Shown: piece after piece, positions 51,205-61,850 of the stretch
Layout of the letters: each line of letters opens with the position of its first letter
Numbering within the stretch: position 1 is the stretch's first letter
NCBI GenBank assembly: GCA_037074765.1
Contig: JBAMDO010000064.1
Location: 1 to 64,000, forward strand
DNA from: Mansonella perstans
Taxonomy: Eukaryota; Nematoda; Chromadorea; Rhabditida; Onchocercidae
Reading direction: 5' to 3'
Length of the DNA stretch: 64,000 nt
The notes under the pieces: generated by a model
What the model was told of the DNA's origin: nothing
The model's database searches: none
Seen by the model: only the letters and a program-made list of their open reading frames with translations
Translations under genes and position numbers: made by a program

Positions 51205-52989
51205 GTAACTGTGGACATGATGGCTTGGAGCCAATAATCACAATGTGTTTTATGTCATATATTTAAGAAAACATAGTTATTGCTTTGCAACAAAGAGCAA
51301 AGAATATTATAAATTCATTGTGCAATAAAAAAATTGGAAACAACATTCATGCAACACTTTTTTCAATATAGCTGAAATTGAAATATTTGTGCGAAACGTT
51401 GCTTCGGTTTTTTCGGCAAGTGGTTGACAGATAACAGTTACAAAGAAAATTATTCTGAAGTCATCAGATATGACAGTTGTAGGAGGGGGAAATTCTGAGG
51501 AAATGATGAACGAGCAGAAATTAAATATTTCATTTATTTCATTTATAAGCTATTCTATCGGAAAAACCGAAATAATTATATGATAAAATAATTTGACTCT
51601 AAGGTAGATAATTTACATTTGTGATTCTTTACATCTTTCTTCATTCATTCCTATGATTACATATTTTTTCAATCAAATTTTTATTGACTTTTTACTTCAG
51701 ATATCTTTCGCAACATATGTAATATCGGGATGTTGCAAGCAAACTTCATATCAAAATGTCATATAGTGATTTATTTTATTTTTGAATTTCAGGTATCTAT
51801 TCCTTTAACAAATGCAACATCCCTGGAATGTTCGGCATCCGATTACCGAATTACCAACGATTATTGCTTGTTGTTGTATTTCAACTTTCTCAGTGTTTTC
51901 CATCTGTGCTTCTGAACTTTATTATACTGGATTTCATTTATTATCTTATACAATTCGAGAGTTATTTAATTTATTCAACAATAAACTGTAATATTGATTT
52001 TTTTATGCAGGATTATCATTTTATTATAACAAATAAGATAATACATTTCAATTTACTTTCAACTTACTATTTTCAATTATTTGTTTTACTGATAGAACGG
52101 ACCAACACTTTTTCCTTAACTCAGCTTAATCAATTCGCTATTCTCTCCTACAATTATTATTGCTCTTCTATTGAATTGCTAATACTGCATTTCGGCGTAA
52201 CTTTCTGTATTTGAGCGCAACAATAAAACAACAACAAAAATTATGAACTCATTCTCTGTGCCAAGCAACGCATAGAACTTAGTCGCAGAACTTCGTCGTC
52301 AGTAACAAAATAATGTATGATCGGCTATCTTGATTGGTATAATATCTCATTCCGAAATTTGTAGTTCCATTTTCCAGTGGAATTGTTTGATTTATCAGAT
52401 ATCTATTCACAAGTTTTCGTTATTGTTACTCGAATTGATAGCATAAAATTTATCGCTATTAAGAATGAAGTTTTCATCACCAAATTTGACTTACGCGGTG
52501 TGTATGTTTAAATTCGTTTTTTTACAACTCCTTTCGTTTGTTCATTCTTGTCGCTTGAATTTCTAAATTTTCTTCATTTTTATTTTTAGAGTAGAGAGCC
52601 TATTTGTCTATCAAGTAGTTTTCCATCTGGTATTCGTGTTGTGTCTTTCATTTCCTCACCCTTTTCTTTTTTCGATCTCTTTTAATTTCGTATTTTTGTT
52701 AATTTTCATATATCACAAGGTATTTTTGCCGGAAAAACGAGAATTTTCAATACGTAAAAGCAAACAAACCATTTGTCAAATAAAGGATTCATCATACCAA
52801 AGAAATAAAATAAATGTTTTCCAGCATTTAAAGTGATGAGACCAGTTATCTAATCTTCTAATCGCATGAAGTGTTTTTTATTTGATGTTGAAAACGTCCG
52901 CTAAGCTAATATGCATGCAAATTCTTGTCTAATCTTGTATGTAAATCTTGTATTTAATTAATTGTTTTTATATATAACTCACGAACACC

Positions 52990-53222
52990 ATATATATAGG
53001 ATTGTCGAAAAAATCAAAACAACTGTATTGCAAATTGCTTGTTGCAAGCCAAATCATATTGTGCTATGATTATTTCGATATCACATAATGATTTATTACT
53101 TTATTTACAAAATTTCAAAGTGTTTATGATCAAAATTGTCAAATATAGAAATTTGATATACTGTTTTGTTTTTGAAAAATTATGAGCTTAAGCCTATTTT
53201 TTTTTCTTAAGCCTTCTTTTTT
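52990..53222 (+). repeat. Dispersed repeat family A, copy 1
   Basis: Reads GAAAAAATCAAAACAACTG, then CATATTGTGCTATGATTATTTCGATATCACATAATGATTTATT (shown here in part), ending with TTTTGTTTTTGAAAAATTATGAGCTTAAGCC-like text. It aligns by eye along its length with 56745-56960 and 59595-59810. Confidence 0.6.
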
Positions 53223-53280
53223 TATTAATGACATTATAATAATACATAATATTGTCACTTATTTGAAATTTTTAGTAATC

Positions 53281-53800
53281 TGTTTACTTACGTATTTTGC
53301 TCGTCTTCTATTATAATAATTGGTATTATTTTGGACGTCGTTCTATTATAACTGGTATCTGGATAGTAATAAAACTATAATTAGCTGCAAGTTTCAAACC
53401 CAATCCGCGAAATTATTGTAAGTCATTTATTTCAAAAATTTTTTTTCTTGTAACTAACAAAACTTTCCCGATAACTTACGTATTTTTCCGACAAAAACGG
53501 GTACTAATATTGCATAATAAACAATAAAGTTTGTTATCACCCAAATAATATAATCAAATAATAGTATGAAAGAAACGGAAAAATACTGTAATTAGCACAA
53601 AAAGAACACAAAGCGAAGAATTAAAACATCGCCGAGATTTCGCTGAAGTATTGAAGGGCGTAGTGAGATCCTCATAACCTTTTCAGAGTTATATGTGGGT
53701 CATTTACAAGAAATTAACCAATTAGATTATTGAGAGTTACAAATAAGTAACAGTATTTATGTAATTAGAGTACCATCAATTTGTGTCTGTTTACCAGAAA
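53281..53800 (+). repeat. Repeat family B, copy 1
   Basis: Shares with 55506-55960 the ordered blocks ACGTATTTTGCTCGTC, TATTATTTTGGACGTCGTTC, TATCTGGATAGTAATAAA, AACTAACAAAA, and, further on, CCAATTAGATTATTGAGAG with TTACAAATAAGTAACA. Similarity is patchy (old copies) but the order is kept. Confidence 0.6.
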
Positions 53801-54350
53801 TGATAATAAACATCTCAAAACAAGAAAAATAATTCATTATGTAACATTTGGTAAATAATACAGTCATTTTGGCTTTCCCGACACACAGATTATGTCTACC
53901 ATTCTTAACCAATCAAGTTAACGGATGGTATGAATCAAAGGAGGTTATGACAATCAAATATAAAAAGAGTAATAAACAAAGTATTGAAAAATAAATATTA
54001 TAGGTTGAAAACAATAAATATTAGCGTTCAGTATCCAATTTGTCTACTGAAACTTAGATTTTAGATAGATACACATCAAAAAACTATTTCCAGGTGATAT
54101 CTTTACATTGCAAATTATTACGAAGTCTTAAGTTATTCTAGAATAATGAGAAAAAGGTTTTAGAGTTAAACGACTTATGAAACATTGATACTGTTATGAA
54201 TCAAATTCGAAACGTATGTCGTGAATTTTCTTGTGAGAGGTCAACTGTTAGCCAATATTCTCCAACGCTTTGATCACGGATTGTTGTGTTGGGTTGAATT
54301 GATTGTGTTTTGGATTAGGTTTGTGTGATTGGATTGAGTTGCGGAAACAC

Positions 54351-54372
54351 CTCAAACTTGGATAATTGAACG
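54351..54372 (-). other. Second SL1-like sequence, 19 of 22 bases
   Basis: 59 bases further along the minus strand from the exact copy. It reads CGTTCAATTATCC followed by AAGTTTGAG and then GTGTTTCC. Three substitutions against SL1; the 3' nine bases and the GT donor are intact. Confidence 0.85.
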
Positions 54373-54409
54373 TTGTGTTGAGTTGCGTTGAGTTGAATTG
54401 TGTTCGCAC

Positions 54410-54431
54410 CTCAAACTTGGGTAATTAAACC
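54410..54431 (-). other. Exact SL1 spliced-leader sequence with donor GT
   Basis: On the minus strand all 22 bases of the nematode SL1 leader are present, beginning GGTTTAATTACCC and ending AAGTTTGAG, followed by GTGCGAAC. An AATAAA ends 2 bases upstream. No SL RNA gene body (Sm site TTTTGG with stem-loops) and no 5S rRNA gene is adjacent, so this is not an ordinary SL RNA locus. Confidence 0.93.
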
Positions 54432-54982
54432 TTTTATTAGAATAATTGGATAACGCGAGAATAATGTAACAATTATATACAACGCGTATTTAATGGTAAC
54501 ATTAATATAATAAAAATGGTAATGATGAGGAGAGCAGAACCATTAGCCGTTGATGTGAATAAATCCCAAAAATGGTCTTTATGGGATGATTGATAGTTTA
54601 TATAGTAATAAATGAGTATTGTAGGCGAAGAAAAGCTAGTGTTAATGAGCTAAGTTACAAGAAACTAAAGATCATAAAAAACGAAATCCTTTGTAAAGAC
54701 AAGCTTGATTGAAAAGGCACAATACATTGCATGTAAGCATAATCATCAAACAAAGGATCTTATGACATAGTTACACAATGGCTTTGTTTAATAAGATATT
54801 AATTGCAGCTGCCTCTTTGTTAGTTTATGGTAGGAAAGAGTTTTGACAGCTTATGATTGGATGTGAGGTTAGACTACAACAAAGAGATAGGAGATAAATC
54901 TAAACATTACGAAATTAATTAGATGGCTCGTAAAAGACATTAATACAATTAGATTTAAACCTATTGGAATTTTCGCGTTATG

Positions 54983-55045
54983 AATTTTGCGACAACGTAC
55001 AACAAGTTATAGTTTATTGTTGTCCGGATACCAAATGTAATATAG
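54983..55045 (-). repeat. Repeat family B fragment in inverse orientation
   Basis: Minus-strand text TATCCGGACAACAATAAA followed by CTATAACTTG corresponds to TATCCGGACAATAATAAAG and AATAACTTGC at about 55602-55631, giving an inverted pair about 0.6 kb apart. Confidence 0.6.
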
Positions 55046-55505
55046 AATTACGTAGGTGTTAATAAAATTAGAGATTAGGCTTGAGGAAGAATATAAGAAA
55101 CATAATGATAGTAGGATAGTAGTATCGGATAAAAGTGAAACAATTGTATTATGCAATTAATTACATTTTCCCATGCCCATAATTATAAGTCAAAACTATT
55201 TAATCTTCAAACTGTCTAAAAAATATTTTTTTTTTGATTAATTTGAATACATTTGTCAAAATAATTTCCATCCCAATTCTTTCTTATCTGTAAAATCAAT
55301 CTTTATGTAAATTTCTCGCGCAGCTCAATGAATATTGTCAATTTGTAAAGATCTTATATGCTTGATAGTTAATAAAATCTCTTTAAACATTCCTTATATA
55401 AACAATAATAAATTCTAACAAAAAATTCAGTTCATTCAATTGAATTTGAGAGCACTTAGAATCCAACACATTCTTCGCATTCCTCCTTAAATCCATTCTT
55501 TAATT

Positions 55506-55960
55506 CACGTATTTACATACTTTGCTCATCGTTCTATTAGTATTATTTTGGACATTGTTCTATTATACTTGGAATTTTTTGAGCCTATTTCTATTGTATT
55601 TGATATCCGGACAATAATAAAGAATAACTTGCTTTATGTTTCGAAGATAAAATCATATCGGTATTCCATAAATCATTCCTTTAAAATTTACACTTCTTTT
55701 ACAACTAACAAAAAATAACATTTCATCTTTTTTTTTTCGTCACAACAATTAATATTGAGTGGAAAATAAAATTCTTAGGAGATTAACAATAACACAGATG
55801 GAGTAGCAATTTGAGAGCCTTTCTACAAGTTTGAATTATTTACAACATATCAAACCAATCAGATAGATTACTGTGAGGTTTACAAATAAGTGACAATGCC
55901 TTTGTATTGACAATGCCTTAGTATCATTAGTCATATCTTTTACAAAAAAAAAATGAGCTT
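55506..55960 (+). repeat. Repeat family B, copy 2
   Basis: Blocks in the same order as at 53281-53800: ACGTATTTACATACTTTGC, TATTATTTTGGACATTGTTC, TATCCGGACAATAATAAAG, ACAACTAACAAAA, CCAATCAGATAGATTACTG and TTACAAATAAGTGACA. Confidence 0.6.
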
Positions 55961-56744
55961 AAAGACATGATGTTAGAGTAAACAGAAAGACAATTTTTCA
56001 AAGAAGAAACATATGATTGTGACAATGTAATGATATTTGATGGCAAACATTTTGGAATTTATCGAAAACAAAATAATAAAATTCGTTTTGTGATATTCTA
56101 ACAAAATTATCATATTTTATAGAAATAATCATAGCATAATATAATCTGACTTGTATCAAACTTCTCGATAAGTTATTAGTTTCATAAATTTAGTTGAATC
56201 TAACTAATTTGTTTTCAATAATCTTATCCAGTTATTAAAATTTTATTACTTTATTTTATATTAAAATGACTGCCTTAAAAAAAATTTTTTTTTTTAAAAT
56301 AAAAATTTTTATAAAACTTTTGCGATATCATTTCACCCAGTTCGTTGTTCTCTGTTAATTCATATTCCCATTGTGATCAATAATTTGATCTGAAATTTGT
56401 CAACTTTTTCCGGCAACTGTCTCTTTATGCTACATCGACCAGATTATGAAATAGGCGAAATGAAATTTCATGCTGGCCATTCATTACCGCGTTTAATGTT
56501 AACTGATTATTTATAAAAGATTTTATTTATAAAAGAAATTTTATTGTTTATCTTCTTTGTTTATCAATTTTATTCCATAAATTATTTTTTTTTCTCAAAT
56601 ATTGAATTGAATAATTTGACTTTATCATATGTAGACATCAAAGAAATGTTAGGAGGCGACGAATTTTCAATTAAAATCGTTCTTTAAATTAATTTTTTTC
56701 TATTCTCTATTTTAGAGTTATTTAGGCGATTAAATTTAAATTGT

Positions 56745-56960
56745 AAATCCAAATAGAAAAAACACAATAATTGCACTGCAAAATTATTTTGTCTAAGCCA
56801 TTTCACCTTATGCTATAATTATTTCCAATGAAACAAAATGAATTACGCCAAAATGTCACGTAATGAATTATTTTTCTTTTTATTTTCAAAGTCCCAACAT
56901 GTTTACTACTATTTCTGATAGCGCAAAGTTTATGAAAATTTTACGATAAAATATTTTATT
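56745..56960 (+). repeat. Dispersed repeat family A, copy 2
   Basis: Contains TTGTCTAAGCCATTTCACC, TATGCTATAATTATTTCC, ATGTCACGTAATGAATTATT, and CATGTTTACTACTATTTCTG with AAAGTTTATGAAAATTTTAC, in the same order as the other family A copies. Confidence 0.6.
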
Positions 56961-57849
56961 TATAGAGAGAGGTTCGTTCACATGTTATAATATAATTACT
57001 TGTAAACAATCTGTTTTCTTGTTAACAATCTTCATCTAAATGAACTTCCCAGAAATGTCACTAGGGAAGTTCTTATACATCTCATAACCACTTAATTTTT
57101 GATTTCTCGCATTACATTCTTCCTGTATTAATTACAGTATCGCTCATTTTGTGCTATATCATTTTATTATTATTTTGCTAATAATAAATCTCATTACTAA
57201 CTATTTATAATGGATAACTATTTGTATCGTAATATCATTGCATTACTGCTAAAAAAATTTGCATAAGTTAACTTCTATTTTAATTCAATATTTCGTATCA
57301 AAAACTTTTGCAATAATATCAAGAATATTTTCTTCGTTTCTTTCTACATATTCTAGATGATTATTATCTTATGTAAGTGTTCATTATTTAACAGAAATTC
57401 TTAGAAATTCATTGCAGTCTCATTTTAAAAATACATTTCAATTTTTCATCTTCCATAGCTAAAACAATGACATTCATCTATAAAAGTTCCTTTTATTTCT
57501 CTGAAACTTTTTTATCATTTTCTAATTTCCAAATGATAATTAAGAGCAGCTGGCAATGAATAAAGAAATTATCCCAAAGGGAATGAATTGTCGAAGAAAC
57601 TAAAAGAATGAATTTACATGTTGCAATCAATCAAAATTAATTGTATGACATAGTTTTAATATAAAAAGGTTTGTTGGAAATATTTCTTAGATATAGGATT
57701 GATTCATCACACACACACAAAGGATGGATGTTTTGCACAGAGAAAGTCATTTAATCAAATATCTTCATTTGTTTCACTATGCTTCTAATCCTATATATCC
57801 CTTTGACATTTATGCTGACGTGTACAATTCATCACGCTCACCGTTATTG

Positions 57850-58136
57850 TGAATCATCATCACCGACTTTTTGAAGCGTTTTTCGTTTTTTTACCACACA
57901 CTCTTTTATAAGCTTCAACATTGACAGTTTCACCATTTCAGTTGCCAATTTTATCAACACATTGATTCCTTTCTATACAACAGTGTCAATCCATTTGATA
58001 AGATTCTTCATTCATCACAAATAAAGCTATTTGTATTTGTATTCTCTAAGGAAGTTTTTACCATAATCGTCTGCGTCACGTTTTTACGAGTCATCGTCCG
58101 TGTCACGTAGCGTCGACAATCTTCTCGAAAGAAAGG
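57850..58136 (+). mobile_element. Possible third LTR-like stretch
   Basis: A C-rich island in AT-rich DNA: CATCACCGACTTTTTG, TTTATAAGCTTCAACATTG, CACAAATAAAGC (AATAAA at 58020-58025), then CGTCTGCGTCACG and CGTCCGTGTCACGTAGCGTC, ending in a good splice donor (AAAG|GTAATA at 58136). The layout resembles the SL1-bearing elements (AATAAA, then CG/C-rich block, then donor), but it has no SL1-like sequence and no clear sequence match to them. Confidence 0.3.
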
Positions 58137-59594
58137 TAATATTTTTTATGACTTTTTGCATCATTTGGAAGCGAATATTTTTGACTAAACGAAAATGCTG
58201 TTAGTATCGAAAAAAGAAAATTTGTTTCTTCCTTTGAAACCATAAATGAGTAAGTTTAGGTATTTGAAATAGGTTGAAGGCTTCGGAATGTAGGAAGAAT
58301 AGTTGCCTGTAGTAAAAGGGCCTATAATTCGTTGTAGAGAAAAAAAAACTAAAATGAAGTGAGATCATCCTTTTATAATAAATTTGTTTACTTGATTAAT
58401 CAAATCACGTAGAATAAATATCATGAAAGTTACATATGAGATCAAAGGGATAGCGTAATGGAAACGAAGGATTTTATAATTTGTGTGCTCAAAATATGGA
58501 ACACTAAAAAATCCTGCATTTTATAAAAATAGAGAGATCATAAGACGAAACAGTCATGAAGGAGGACGTGGAAGCTTTGATTTTTACAATAGAATTTAAA
58601 AATTTTTTAAATGCAAAGATGACATTTTCATTTTCCGAACATTTTCCCATAGATCTTATTTTTGCTATCAAATGTACAAAATTTGGAAAACGCAAAAATA
58701 AATCTGTTTGTGACAGTTTGGGATAAGTCTTGTGACATAGGAAAGAAATTGCAAACATAAATTTACTCATCTTAGAGTCAAATAATTTTATTGTACAATT
58801 ACTTTAGTTTTTCACGACACTTAATCCCAATGTAATCATTTCAAACTTTTAGTACCTTTTAAATACGTTGGAATAACCGAAATAATTTTTTATTATAATT
58901 CCATTTCATAATAAAGAAATAACTTTTCTCGGAACAATCACAATACTTTGTTCTTTCTGGTTTTTAATGAACAAGTATAATTTATTGGTCATGCTCTGAT
59001 TATTGGGATTCTTATAAACAGTCTTACTGTATTATGGTAAACGATCTATAAGCAATAGAAATCAGTGAAGTTCATTCTGGTAACTTCGAAATTGTAATCC
59101 TTGTTTATTTGCAGTCTTCATCATTTAACATCAAACTAATCGCTGAGTAGATTGTACTCGACTATAATCTCAATGAAAATACAGAAATTTTTCTTTATAA
59201 TTATTGACAACAAAGGCATGATCATAATTCCTTCATTAGCAAGAAGGAAACTTCTAATACCGTCTATATTGATTAAACAAAATAAAGTAACATATTTCAC
59301 TATAAAAATATCATAAGCATCACATTCTTAATTTTATCATCGTTACTTTCCTCAATTATGCTAGCACGTAACCAATGTGTGATTGTTTTCATTAATTCGT
59401 TGAAGTTGTTGTTCATAAAATCAAAGGTGTTTAATTAAGTTTTTTAGATGGCCGAAACATAGTTCGTAATTGTTACTTAATCTAACTTTCAACTCTCCCA
59501 TGACCAGTATACTCGATATCGTCCTTTGTATTTGATAAATTTTTTTTGAAATTGTCGTAATGCTTTTTCGTCAACATTAGCATAATGGATCTAT

Positions 59595-59815
59595 GTGTTG
59601 GGAAAACCGAAATAAATTTATTGTTGTGATATTATGCTATTATTATTTCGATGAGATAAGAATGCAAAATATCACATGGTTCCCTTGTTTTTGAAATTTC
59701 AGGATGTTTACTATCATTTCAGTAGCCACAGGATTTATGGAAATCTGTCACAGTGTGGTACATCATTTTGTTTATGGAAAATCATGTGTTTAAGCCCATT
59801 TTCATAAATATGATT
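59595..59815 (+). repeat. Dispersed repeat family A, copy 3
   Basis: GGGAAAACCGAAATAAATT, TATGCTATTATTATTTCGAT, TGTTTTTGAAATTTCAGG, TTTACTATCATTTCAGTAGC, TTTATGGAAATCTGTCACAG and TTTAAGCCCATT follow each other as in copies 1 and 2. Confidence 0.6.
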
Positions 59816-61850
59816 GATATTTATGAAAAACCTGTAACTTAGAACCATCGCATCATTACCGAAGGAGTATGTAAGCTGCTTCTGTTTCAGTTTTAAATTT
59901 CTTACAACAAAAAACTTTCCCGACAATATTACCACTTTGGTTGTGTTGATTTGATTGTCTCAATACACACTTCCAATCGTAAAATTTTTCCTTTGATGAG
60001 TCGCCCTTCATTTTCGTACATTTGAAGTTTTTTATTTATCAAACCTGCTTCTGAAGATTTGATGCCCATCGCTTTTCATATCGTGAAGAAATCGCTCCAG
60101 TTTCCCCTTAGTGGATTTGAAACTTGCTATTATCGTAGAGGCCATAGTACTTCATCGCATCTCACCCCGAATACCAGTGATCTACATGTTTCACAAAAAT
60201 TGCTATACTAAATTAGTAAATTTTCAAGTTCTTGAATCTAAAGCAAATAATTTCCAACTAATTTTTCAAATTTTTTAAACTTGAATTGCAAAGGATAAAA
60301 TATTGTATATATCTTTTTCTCTTGCATTTATCTAATTAAGGTACATTGTTTTATCTTTCTATCTCATTTTTTTTTTCATCCTTCTTTACTGCGGTAAATA
60401 GTTATTGCAATTATTTCTGATCTCCACATTCATCTTTTTTGTCATACATCACTTACCTCATCTTCTCTTTCATCTATACCGAAAGGATAATGCGGGAAAA
60501 GGAAGTGGATAGATCACATAATCTTGTTAATATGTTATTGTATTTTTTAAAACTACGTTCATACAGTCACACATGTCGAAGTGTCGTTGGATACTATGAT
60601 AAACACACATATCTATTGTGGGCTCCTTGCATTCCTGCTAAAGTATGTTTTCATGGAACAAATATTTTCTAGTGGTTTTTTATTTCATTTAATGTTTGAT
60701 GTTTTTGTAACAAAAAAAGAAAAAGAAAATTCGTTGCATATTTTGTAATCGATTAAATATGCTTGTATGGTTTCTTTTGATTTGATTAGCATAGATGACT
60801 AGTTGTGATAAAGGTTTGTTGATTGACAGACGAAAAATTTACTCTTCGATAATTTTGTAGGATAATTATGAGAAATTATCATTGATAAAGTCAATCATTT
60901 GGCCATTCTTTATTGCAGAGAACTCTTGATGGAAATTTATCATTGCAGAAAACTCTTGATGGAAATTTGCTTAAGGTTGTAGTTCAATTGGCACTTCATG
61001 AGAATTGTCCGATACTATTGAAACGAACTTTCGTTTACAATATTATAATGAGAGTTGATTGATGGTTTGATCATTGAGCATAGTAAAGGTTGTCGAAATT
61101 GAAAGATCTTTACAATTTTAAACATTTCAGACGATATACATAAAATGTGCTAAAAGATTGGAAGATCAAAATTGATAAATGATTCATCGCTTCGGGGATG
61201 TTTTTTTTTTACCAATTTTGTGTAATGAATTATTCATTTGACGAGTAATCTGATCAAAACATTCTTCATAATGCAAAAAACTATGAATTTGCTTCGTTTG
61301 TTCCAAGCTATTTCGATAATACAAAATTCTTTAATTATTTCGACATATTTCTATATGTTATAAAATTCCGGATTGAAGAAGCCTGAAATCTCCAAAAAGG
61401 AAAAATATGCGAAACTTTTGGATTGTTTATGGATATTTATTGTTGTCTTTTGTTCAATGAAGGAATCTGTACAATTTACATAAAAATAGCGATTCAGGAT
61501 ATTATAAATTCCATTAATTTTTGAATCAATTCAGTAGCTCCACCAAATTCATTTCCCAATTGTTACGTTATTTCTTCATCTTGTTAATTTATTCTTCCCA
61601 GTTTTGAGAAAAAATAAGCCAACAAGAAAAAGAATTGCCGGGTTAAATTGTTTTGGAAGTTTTTTCTTAGTTTAATTTACATGGACGAATAATTATATTA
61701 AAGATTAGTGGAGGATATATTTTTGATTATTATTGCGCGGTTGCAGTCGATGATAGCTGATGGGAATTCAACTCAGGTTGCATTTTATCAGTCGGACAGA
61801 ATGCGAATGATGATCAGATTAAATGATACATCCTTCAGATTGCCAATAGT

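Larger units (their letters stand above)
50002..54280. other. Repeat-rich region without recognised genes
   Basis: Contains the exon-like fragment at 50.7 kb, its 42-bp partial copy, a dispersed-repeat copy at about 52.99-53.22 kb and one arm of a direct repeat at about 53.28-53.80 kb. Open frames at 50830-51237 and 51828-52214 are AT-driven, hydrophobic and unsupported by splice or start signals. Confidence 0.5.
54281..54850 (-). mobile_element. LTR-like repeat element carrying SL1 sequence (- orientation)
   Basis: Read on the minus strand from 54850 down: ACTAACAAAGAGGCAGCTGC and AAAGCCATTGTG, a TATATAAACTATC block near 54600, AATAAA at 54433-54438, an exact SL1 sequence (54410-54431) followed by GT, a second SL1-like sequence (54351-54372) followed by GT, and C-rich CAACTCAACACAAC repeats. 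It is the inverted counterpart of the element at 49.36-50.0 kb, but strongly diverged outside the AATAAA-SL core. No coding frame for retroelement proteins lies between the two. Confidence 0.5.
54851..61850. other. Repeat-rich gene desert, no gene recognised
   Basis: Apart from the family A and B repeats and the LTR-like stretch near 58 kb, no exon, RNA gene or long reading frame is supported. A short candidate exon at about 61747-61850 (after TTGCAG) is out of frame with the gene that starts at 61851. The open frame 60439-60672 has no recognisable features. Confidence 0.5.

Noticed and set aside
50830..51237. 135-codon plus-strand frame
   Set aside because: Antisense to the better-supported exon-like fragment, no start context, no similarity.
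61747..61850. Candidate exon SMIADGNSTQVAFYQ before the last gene
   Set aside because: It is out of frame with the ATG at 61851 and runs to a stop; the CCTTCAG acceptor 12 nt before that ATG explains the gene start by trans-splicing.
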